This document shows, in pieces, positions 44,457 to 54,000 of a stretch of 64,000 nucleotides of DNA. A model generated the notes under the pieces. The model was not told the DNA's origin. It worked only from the letters and a program-made list of their open reading frames with translations, and made no database searches. The stretch is from Archivesica marissinica. Lineage: Eukaryota > Mollusca > Bivalvia > Venerida > Vesicomyidae. The stretch spans positions 16,703,489 to 16,767,488 of the forward strand of contig CM026386.1 in NCBI GenBank assembly GCA_014843695.1, written 5' to 3'. Every line of letters begins with the position of its first letter. The stretch's first letter is position 1. The translations under genes were made by a program, and so were the position numbers.

Positions 44457-45550
44457 CGCACACAAATTATTAACAATAGTAGTTCGAATTCCAAATCGAG
44501 ACGTACACTTTTCTGTCTTTGCTTGTTCTTTTCAGAGGACATGTTATATGTCTCATACTAGCAAACTCTCCCGATTTTGGCGAGTGTCTCCTGAATTCAA
44601 CCCAAACCCCTGCATCCCTATAATATTAAGAGATGATATATATGCAGTACCTGTTTCAATTACTCAATCTGGCCCACATCACTCACCTGTATATGTAGAC
44701 GGTTAGTGAAGTAATTCCATTAAATATTTCACAACTTTCTACCCATAGGTCATAGCTAGAGCACAGCAATTTCCCACAAAAGATGTCGGTACTAAAGTAA
44801 TGAAGCCAGTCAGGGTTAACACCTACGAGTGCCTGATACTCTATTAAAGCTAAATTGTGAAAATAATGCGAATTATTGCAGAAGTCGGGGAAAATATGAA
44901 ACAGTCGACATTTGGTACCCGTCGATAATTGGTATCCTGTGCTGACGGCGAGGCTAATTGATTATTTGATATTGGGTTTCCCCGTTGAGCTAGTGTTTAT
45001 TTCATATTAGCGAGGACTTTTCACGAATATATATTTATACATACAAGTATATCAGCCTAAGTTGAAATTGAATGCATGCCTGGTACAACAAACTTAATTT
45101 CAAAAAATACAAGCAGCAGGTAACTTTCCTCATTTCCCGCCATATTGTTGTTGTTGTTGTTGTTGTTGTTGTATATCCCTCCGGTAGCTTCGGAGCACCC
45201 TCTTCGTTGTATAACGCGAGGTGGCGGTCTTACATGTAAATAAGAACAGTTGATCCCGTCACCAGAATAATATTGATCCACCCGCACTGGATCACTTAGA
45301 GCACTAATTCAGATATACCAATTTTCCAAGATACAATTTCCTCCACCAATACTATTCAGCACGAATTCCTTCTCCAATATTTATATTCCTTCACCGATGT
45401 TATATATACCAGTTTGTTAGTTGGCTAAGCTTTGAGAGCGTGATTTGATATATTCTAGAAATCAATGGCTATGCATAGTGTTATTTATTTGTTTATAATT
45501 GCATTATTTTGTTTCAATAATGAGCATAATTATGACCTTCATATTCATAA
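44457..45550. other. Intergenic sequence, no gene
   Basis: A+T-rich. A (TTG)9 microsatellite at about 45146-45172 is the only clear feature. A minus-strand frame spanning the microsatellite encodes poly-Asn and is rejected. Confidence 0.5.
45146..45172. repeat. (TTG)9 microsatellite
   Basis: Perfect run of nine ttg triplets. Confidence 0.95.
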
Positions 45551-45558
45551 TAAGTAAT

Positions 45559-46605
45559 TTATTTCACTATAACGCTGTTCAAGATTTTTGTACGAAGATT
45601 GTCTATATCGTTGATGAGGTTTCGGCTAACTGTCTCGATTTTATAGACTACATGTAACTGCTCGTCAATGAGTCGGAAGATGTGCGTGTCAGTGGCGTCA
45701 ATGATACATTGTAGCAGTTGGTCGTTAGAGTTCATGATATCATTTGCAGCATCTGGTGAGACATGGTCAGTCAACACTACTCTCAGACGGTTCAGGTGTT
45801 TTTCCCGTGCTGAGGCCAGCGTACTACACTTCAAAAGGAAGTGAGCTCTATCTTCTGGGTCTTTTTTGCACAGACAGCATAGAGGGGAGACCTCGTTCTG
45901 GTTAAACTTGTGACGATTTGCTTGTAGGGTGTAAGAACCAGTCATCAGTCGCACCTTCATGCAGGCCTTCTTGATTTCCCTCGCATCTGTACAGGCAGAG
46001 GCCCAGACTGGGTGTTTACCATCGAACGGACGCTCACTGATGTGTAGGTATCTTAAGGACGATTTCTGTTTTGCCTCGGTAGTCCATTTGTCGTGGAAGA
46101 AGGCGTTGAAGGCATCTACTAGTGTTTTCTTCCAGTTCTCTTTGGATGGCGGATTCTCCCAGAGCTCGAACGCTAATGGCAGGGAATACTTTTGTAGCAG
46201 ACGTCTCACTCTAGCCACCCAACTGTAGCTGTCTCCTTCCTTGACTGCAAGCTGTCTGCGTATGAGTTGGTATTCCAGTGACTCTGGCTGCTTTAATAGG
46301 CCGACAAACATGGATAGAAGTCTGCGGTCGATGCTGGCCTCTATAGGCATTATACCAGAGAGGATGTAGATCGGAATGGTAGCGCATCTATCTGGCAGGT
46401 ATTGTATCTGCCTCAGGAGTTTCCTCTCGTAGGTGGCCATGGCCTTGAGCTCACTTGCTTTCAGGGATACAACCTCCAGGCCGTATATGACTCTAGGAAG
46501 TCCGAAGATAGTCCACAGCTGTGCGGAGACGAGTGTGTTCAGTCCATTCCTGCCGTGTAGGCCAGCTCCCAGTAGGGCATACATTGTCCTTCTTCCTTTC
46601 TCCAC
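45559..46605 (-). pseudogene. LINE ORF2 C-terminal part (RT thumb/connection and zinc-knuckle-like tail)
   Basis: 348 codons as an open frame, but the frame is already open further upstream, to about 46735. It contains the post-RT region typical of this LINE group, and near the end a Cys-Cys-His-Cys-like motif (CCLCKKDPEDRAHFLLKC), a common C-terminal feature of LINE ORF2 proteins. It belongs with the frame at 46677-47180 after a 1-nt shift. Confidence 0.82.
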
Positions 46606-46676
46606 CCGTGAACGAATGTCTGAGTCGAGATTGCTAGCCCGCTTTAGTCCGATATGGGTGGTAGAACTGGTTTCTT

Positions 46677-47180
46677 CTATCTCGGTTTTACCAATGTGCC
46701 AGCTCTGCGGCTCTCTGGACCGGGGGGGGCGTTGTATATGACGACGTTACTTTTACTGCTATTGATACGGAACCGATCGTTACTGGTAGCATTACCGACA
46801 ATGTTCAGCATATGTTGTAAGTCAGAGGGGTTGTCTGCTACAAGGGATATATCGTCTGCCACTGTAGGGGCTCCAATATGCAGGCAGCCAACTTTGGAAC
46901 CCAGGTGTCTATCCTGGATCTGGTCAAGGATGCCATTGTTGTATCTCTTATACAGTGATGTGGATAGCTTTGCTCCTTGTCTGATCCCTTGTTGTGTTGA
47001 GAACGGGTCTGAGACACAATTTGCCCACTTAACGGCGTTCTGTCCAGATGTCTGCATGTCGCACACCAGTGACCATAACTTCCCTCTGACACCCGCGTGG
47101 TAGAGCTTCACAGCCAGTCCATCATGCCATACTGTGTCGAACGCTTTTTCTGCGTCTAACGTAACTAGTGCTATTGTCAA
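46677..47180 (-). pseudogene. LINE ORF2 reverse transcriptase, palm fragment
   Basis: Shows RT palm motif A (TLDAEKAFDTVWHDGL), motif B (QQGIRQGAKLS) and motif C (APTVADDISLVADN). The DD pair is preceded by V-A, not the usual Y/F-A. The frame opens at a non-ATG codon (TTG), so this is the truncated 5' edge and not a true start. It ends shortly after a run of eight C (minus strand) where the frame is lost. Confidence 0.85.
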
Positions 47181-47190
47181 CTTTGTAATT

Positions 47191-47453
47191 ATTTCAAAGT
47201 GTAAATATTATGGTCACCGTTAAAGAATGCGAAAGGCGGTCGTTTCAAAAGAAACAACACACAATATTAGGCAAATGTTATAAATACTACTGTTCTATAT
47301 TGGTTGTAGACGATGGCTACATCATACGATCTACTAAAGGAAGCTTCTGAGTCAAAGTTACTTGGTTTCAGTGATAAGACTGAGGTGAGATTTATCTGTA
47401 TGTTACGTAGTAGATCCCAATACTGGTATTTCACTACGGGGAGGGGTGCGCGC
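47191..47453 (-). other. Probable 3' UTR of LINE fragment 1
   Basis: Follows the stop of the frame at 47454-49169 on the minus strand and ends about where LINE fragment 2 starts. Low-complexity taattatttcaaagt sits at the junction. No poly(A) is present. Confidence 0.5.
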
Positions 47454-49169
47454 TTAGTAGCAGCTCTGGAGGCCTATCTTGAAGGCCTCGACTGTCTGGG
47501 CGCTAATAGTGCACTCGTTCAGTTTGTTCCATTTTACCACTGTTCTTATGAAAAAGGAGTTTTTGTATTGTTCACTGTTAGCACTATTCACAACAAAACA
47601 GTTTGAGTTGTTTGTGACCTGATTTTCAAGAATGTTGCTAACTTCAAAGTTTGTATACTTAACGGGTTTAACCCTGCGTTTTGGTTTAATTCTGACTAAG
47701 TAGTCACAGGTGTCTACTGCCGGTACCATACCCCCCACTATCTTGAACAGGTAGGTTAGCCTGTTGAATTCACGGCGCTGTTGGAGGCTTGGCAGGTTGT
47801 GCTCTTGTAACATCCTGGTGACACATCCCTCGTCTCGAGACTTGTAGTCCTTCGTTATGAAGCGTGCGGCCTGTCGTTGAATCCTCTCGATGGCGTTGAT
47901 ATCTTTGGAAAGATAGGGGTCCCAAATAGTGGATCCGTATTCCAGGCTTGATCGTACGAGGGAGATGTAAGCAAGTTTCCTGCATTCCATAGGACAGTTT
48001 CGAAGGTTACGGCGTAAGAAGCCTAGTGTGGAATTGGCTTTCTTGCAAATGTTGGATATGTGGATGCCCCATTGAAGATCTTCGGATATGGTGACACCGA
48101 GGTAAGGATTACAAGGTACTTGTTGAAGAAAGACGTTGTTGAGTTGATAGAACTTGGATGATTTGTTCCGGATGCTGAGGATGTAACACTTTTTTGCGTT
48201 GAATCGCATTCCCCATGTGGCTGCCCATTTTTCTAATTCATGTAAGTCGTTTTGCAGTATGATATGATCCCTGGCTGACCGGATAGTTCTGTATAATAGA
48301 CAGTCGTCGGCGAAGAGGCGGACTTGGGAGGATACACACTCGGGTAGATCGTTTATGTGGCACAGGAAGAGAAGAGGTCCCAATACTGTGCCCTGGGGAA
48401 CACCGGACTCAACCCTGACGCTCTTGGAGTGTTCGCCTTCGCAGACTACATCCATCATCCTCTCTGTCAGGAAGGATGACAGCCAGTCGTTAAGTTCTCC
48501 TCGGATACCATAGCAGTCTAGTTTGTGTAGTAGCTTATTATGTGGAACAGTATCAAAGGCTTTACTGAAGTCGAGTATGGCCACATCTATTTGTTGTTTG
48601 CTGTCAAAGGACTTTAGTAGATCATGGAGAGTTACTAAGAGTTGAGATTCTGTAGAGAAACCGGATCGAAAGCCATGGTTAAGGTTGGTTAGTATCTTGT
48701 GCTTGTCGAAGAATTTCATGATGTGGCTACAGATGATATGTTCAAGTATCTTGCATGGTACGGAGGTGAGAGAGACTGGTCTGTAATTTTCTGCTTGGTG
48801 TCTGTCGCCCTTCTTGAACACTGGGGAGATGAATGCATTCCGCCAGTCGGATGGAAGTTTACCTGTATCTATGGAGTGTTGGAAGATGTCTCTTAGACCG
48901 GGTGAGAGTTCCTTAGCGCAGGTCTTCAGTACAATATTTGGGATGCAGTCTGGGCCCATCGCTTTTGCAGTGTTGATGTTTTCGAGTTGTTTTTGGACTC
49001 CTTTCGTGCTAATATGTAAATTTTGGATGTTTGGTAGGTTCTTCTTAGTATTGACGGTGGGTTTAGATGAATCAGATTCTCTTGTGAAAACTGATTGAAA
49101 TTGTTCAACCAGGATGTCAGCTTTGGCTTTGGAGTCTGTAATTAGGTTGCCTTTTTGTTTCAGTGGAGC
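47454..49169 (-). mobile_element. Non-LTR retrotransposon fragment 1 (5'-truncated, RT intact)
   Basis: The open frame runs from just after a TAA at 49170-49172 down to the stop at 47454, about 570 codons; the first ATG is at 48959. RT blocks in order: MGPDCIPNIVLK, NYRPVSLTSVPCKILEHII, HGFRSGFSTESQLL, motif A VAILDFSKAFDTVPH, motif B GVPQGTVLGPLLF, motif C RLFADDCLLY, motif D WGMRFNAKKC, motif E NPYLGVTISEDLQW. The order and the FADD box fit jockey/CR1-type LINEs. The endonuclease domain is absent, so the copy is a dead-on-arrival 5' truncation with an uninterrupted RT. Confidence 0.9.
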
Positions 49170-49172
49170 TTA

Positions 49173-50366
49173 TGATTTAGTTTTCATAAATTTGATAAAA
49201 CGGCTTCGAATTTCGATACATCACCAATACTATATGAAGACTGTTACAATGTCCATGTTTATGCATAGTGATGTGTTGCAATATGCTTTATTTGGATACA
49301 TCTACTGAACAAATGTAATTTGGAAATGAACTATTTTATGTCGATCGCGAAAACATGTAACAAAATTAAGATTCACTAGTTAGTCATTTCGTGACAGAAC
49401 AACGTATACATTAATTTTGGAATTACTTTTATGTTTATTTCCAATTGACTAGCATTTACTGAGTACTCCCATTGACATTGTTTGCATTCAAAGATTAACA
49501 AAAATATAACTAATCTTCTGTTGAATCCTTGCGTTCATGCGCAACATGTCTACATCCCTGCTAGGTATTTGACATTAGAGGAAGACATAGATAGATAGAT
49601 AGATAGATATTTACTGGTAATACTACCATGATATGCCAAGCTATTCATCATATTATCGAGGGTTCCATATTTCCGAGGTATGCTTCTATTTGTTCTCGTC
49701 CACTTTACAGCTGTTGGTTTAAACATATTTATTCGATAATAATGTACATTACATATACATTGTATACAAACGAAAATGGATTAAATCGGAAGCTTACAGC
49801 TGTTGTGTTGTTTCATCATCAAATCCATTCTCGACCATAAACGCTAGCACTAATATTCCAAACAGCTGAATTGTCACGTCATCAGTAATGAACCAGAAAG
49901 ACTTCACTAAGCAGAAAGGCTCCCGCTGTCCAGTTCTGTCTGTGTTTTACAGTGTCCACTCTGGAGCATTTATCATACAAAGTCAATCTGTTGTGGTGAT
50001 GATTGACCACCCACATTTCCTGGGTAGAAAATTCTCCAACCTCCTCAAGGGACTGACATCTTTCTCACATATCATTTAATCACACATGTCCCCATTAGAG
50101 AGCGACTTTTCAGCCATGAAAATAACGGTATAAGACAAGTTCTAGGTGGTAGTCTTACTTGTCTAGCACTCAATTTTTATTGTGGGCACCGCATCACCTT
50201 ATATGGCAACAGTTGTAATGACGTAGACGTAGAACAGGTACATGTAACTAAAATTGTCGTAGCTAACAGCTGCAACAATTTGATTCGCTTAATTGACTTT
50301 TATGATTCTGAGGTTTCGATTCAAGACCACTTATTTTCCATCCGGCTTTTAAACACTTCTTCCAAC
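49173..50366. other. Intergenic sequence, no supported gene
   Basis: Holds a short (GATA)n run at about 49587-49609. About 49700-49800 (ggtttaaacatatttattcg ... aaatggattaaatcggaagc) is shared with 15930-16015. A 63-codon frame at 49888-50079 has no known domain. Confidence 0.5.
49587..49609. repeat. (GATA)n microsatellite
   Basis: About six perfect gata/agat units. Confidence 0.95.
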
Positions 50367-50510
50367 CAGGGATCATTCTAGAGGGCGATGTGGGCGAAAT
50401 TGTCGTCCCTAGGGACCCTGACTTTGCCCTGTGGGGGCCCAACCTCTCCCTAAACAAATGTTTTTACGATTTTCAAACACAATTTTGTCTAGTAAGATAC
50501 ATTGGCCCAA
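50367..50510. mobile_element. MITE family H, 5' part
   Basis: Begins cagggatcattctagagggc and includes gccctgtgggggcccaacct, an uninterrupted version of the site split by the insertion at 52818-53454. The right half is missing or diverged. Confidence 0.75.
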
Positions 50511-50792
50511 CATCAACATTATAACTTCAGGGCTCACGCCATGCTAGAGGGCGAAGTGGTCGCTTTATTTTCCACCACTTCACCAACAATAGACTTCCAT
50601 TTTGCCTTATTTCTAGAAGGCATAATTTTACTTTACTTAGCACGATGTAGACTGCATTGTTATTTTTTCAATTTTGAATTGGTATACAACATTCCGTTTT
50701 TGGTTTGATAACATTTCTGAAGCGGTATGAACTATGAACATGCTTACCGGTAGTCAGTTTCAGGTCATTAGTCATACTATTATCGTTAACAG

Positions 50793-51056
50793 GCTTTCCT
50801 GAAATATGCGGAAGAAAAACAGATGCGGCACCAGGAAACCCAGCTGTACAGTGCATTCATTCAGAACTGTCTGCATACATTTGTAACAAAGCTGAATATG
50901 TTGAAAGACAAGGCCCAGGAGGAGGAGATACTCAAGACGTCCATCGTCTGTGGACGAGCATACAGTCACTTACTGCCATACTTGGAAGTTGACAAAAGAC
51001 ACACTGTTCCTTCTTTTCTGTACCATGTTATACACAACAATCAAGACAATTTACAG
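50793..51056 (+). CDS. separase-like exon a
   Basis: Acceptor tcgttaacag|gct, donor ttacag|gtagtt; phase 0 in and out, 264 nt. It encodes AFLKYAEEKQMRHQETQLYS followed by helices up to VIHNNQDNLQ. There is an internal ATG, but the frame is open back to the acceptor, so this is treated as an internal exon. Confidence 0.75.
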
Positions 51057-54000
51057 GTAGTTTCCATTTCTTAGTTAGTTAGGGTTTAGAGTAGAAAATG
51101 GGCAGGATTGGTCAGAAAAGTGCATTTTGAAAAGTGAATTTTTATTGCACATGTCATTTGTTTTTGGATTTGGAGTCGCAGCTAAGGTTATATAGCGACT
51201 TTCCAGCTTTAGAAATGATGGCGGAAGACCCCAGGTGCCGAGGATTGTGTCTGGCATGGTCGGGTTACCCAGGTAGAACCACTGTCCTTCCACAAGCCAG
51301 CTTGATAGCTTTCTCACATAAAACTATTTGACAACCCTGGTGGGATTTGAACCTACAGCAGTGAGCTCACTGTTGGATATAGAGTCGCAGCTAAGGTTAT
51401 ATAGCGACTTTCCATCTTTAGAAATGGTGGAGGACCACTGTCCTCATACGAAACTATTTGACAACCCTGGCAGCTGTACCCTGGTGGGATTTGAACCTAC
51501 AGCAGTGAGCTCATTGGCAAGTGATTTGAAGTCTATGGAGGCCCCTCACAAAATCGCTCAACATTTATAATAGTACTGCATGCAGCATGTTGTCGGTCCC
51601 TTTTGATCAAACACCGTCACATACATATATGTGTGGGGTAATTATTTTAAGGTTTACTTTAGTACATGTCTGAAATATTACATCTTTTGCATGTGTGGGG
51701 TAGATGATATTCTGTTTAAGTTTGCATTAATATAATCTGTTATTTCAGAGTTTTGCCCAGTACATTCTGACTATATCAAACATTGTGTACGAGATGTTGG
51801 ATGATCCTGTGGGCGGCGTTCCGGAATCGGCACACAACCTTGTCACAGCCTTCCACGGCTACCTGTGGAACACATCCTGCAAGTTACTGAAGCTAGGTAC
51901 ATGTACACGTATTGTCTGTCTCTGTGTCGTCCGTGGTCGAGTTGTTACGGTCGCTGGCTTGTATACCACTGTAACCTATCGTCACTGATGGTCACTGTCT
52001 CAAGCCTCTCTCAGGCCGAGTGTGTTTATATGAAAAAGTTGGCAGTTTCTTACGGAGGTTAGTGCACCAAGTACTGGTTAACCGCTGGAGCTTGCTCAGG
52101 CTCAATAAGATTGCGCCTTTAAATGGTGTTATTTAATAACTTTCAGCAAACTAGGGTTAAAATACTCATTATGACCCATTAAATTCATTTGAATAGAAGC
52201 AGTGCTTTACAATGGTCAGTATATCTTACTGGACACAATTTTGTAAATGGTAAACACACGTTTTTTAGGGGGAAGTGGCATTTATATGAAAAAGTTGGCA
52301 GTTTCTTACGGAGGTTGGTGCACCCAAGTACTGGTTAACCGTTGGAGCCTGCCCATGAAAGGTGTTGTTAGGTAAACTGCCCGCCAGCGATATAGCCCGA
52401 AATGGTGCTGATGCAGGTGTAAAACCCGAAATATAACATAAGGGAGAAGTGTGGACCCCAGGGATGATGTCACGACCCTAGGGCGAGTATATCGCCCTCT
52501 AGAGTGAGCCCTGAAGAGGTACACTCTGTATCAGCAATATCTGAAAAAATGGAAATGAGTTTCTTATAGTCCAAACCAATTGATATACACTTATTCATAT
52601 GCATTCCCTGCATGGTACATAGTGAATACTGTGCTGCTGTGTACATTTATGTATCTGCAAGTGGCACAAATGTGAATCAGGCGGTAGTTTGTAATGTGGT
52701 TTATTCTAGAGTGGAAAAGGGGCAAGGTTGGGTCAGAAAGGGGGCAGGCAGGGATCAGTTTAGAGGGCGATGTGGGCGAAATTGTCGCCCTAGGGACCAT
52801 GACTTTGCCCTCTGGGGCACAGGGATTCGGCACGTTTGCGGATACTAGTATATATATTTAAGTACAGGGATTCTACTCTGTGGGATGTCAGATTTCGCAT
52901 CGATCAGTAAAATGGCCCTATCTGAGACAATTTTGTACAAAGCTGTCCAAATATAACGCCTATCCCGAGTCTTTATATTGTTCTTCAAATAAAACACAAC
53001 TTTAAGCTGCATGCATGTATACTTTGCAAACAATTGCCACAAACATTGGCCATAGCAGGTCACATTTCCGTACTAGGACACGGGTTCTGTCAGCAACAAA
53101 AAAAAATCTTCGTCGGGAGAGTTTTAACTGTGAATAACATTATCAATAAAATGTGTTTCCACTAACGTGTAGGTTTATTCGACAAAAATGTACGTCAAAA
53201 AGAGATTTCGTAGCATTTTCAATTTGTTTTGAAAAATTCTAAAGCGGCGCAATTCGCGTTGAAACGAGCGTTCTGATTGGATTATTATAGAATGTAACAA
53301 GATGTTTTTTTATATATGAAGAATAATCATAATCCAATCAGAACGCTCGTTTCAACGCGAATTGCACACCGCTTTAGAATTTTTCAAAACAAACAGTAGA
53401 ATCCCTGTACTTAAATATATATACTAGTACTCCCAAACGTGCCGAATCCCTGTGCTCTGGGGCCCCCACTTCTCCCTAAAAAATAAAAAATGGTTTTTTG
53501 CGATTTTCAAACAAAATTTTGTCCAGTAAGATACACTGGCCCATTATAAAACACTCCTTCTATTCAAATGTTGTATTTAATGGTTGTACTGTGCATTTTA
53601 ACCCTATTTTGCAGAAGTATATTAAAGAACACCATTTAAGGAAGCGTTCACGCGCTTTCTCACTTCTCCCAAAAATTCTGACCTAGAATGAGCCCTGCTA
53701 TAGTAGTAACTTTGGACATATATGTTGACATTCATATACCACAGAATTTCATTAACAGAGAATTGAGTCTGTAAATCAGGGATTAGCATTAGCAGGGTGT
53801 TGATGCTGTCGGGACTTGGTGTGTGAAGTTAGAACTAAATATTTCTGTTTTTCAGGATCGTCACAGACTTTGGAGGACGTGCTGCAGTTTCGCAAGACGT
53901 CTCTGTTGTTTCTATGCTGTGTACCGTTGGAAAACAGCAGCGTCATCTCATTATTACGACATGTATATTATATACAGTCTAACAAGGATTCGATAATCTG

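Larger units (their letters stand above)
45559..47190 (-). mobile_element. Non-LTR retrotransposon fragment 2 (5'-truncated)
   Basis: Minus-strand LINE fragment whose coding part starts inside the reverse transcriptase at palm motif A and runs to the natural C-terminal stop near 45559. It is broken by one frameshift between the two open frames described separately. The endonuclease and the N-terminal RT half are missing, as in typical 5'-truncated insertions. No poly(A) tail or target duplication was seen. Confidence 0.85.

Noticed and set aside
45057..45287. 76-codon frame with poly-Asn
   Set aside because: Runs through a (TTG)9 microsatellite; no other support.
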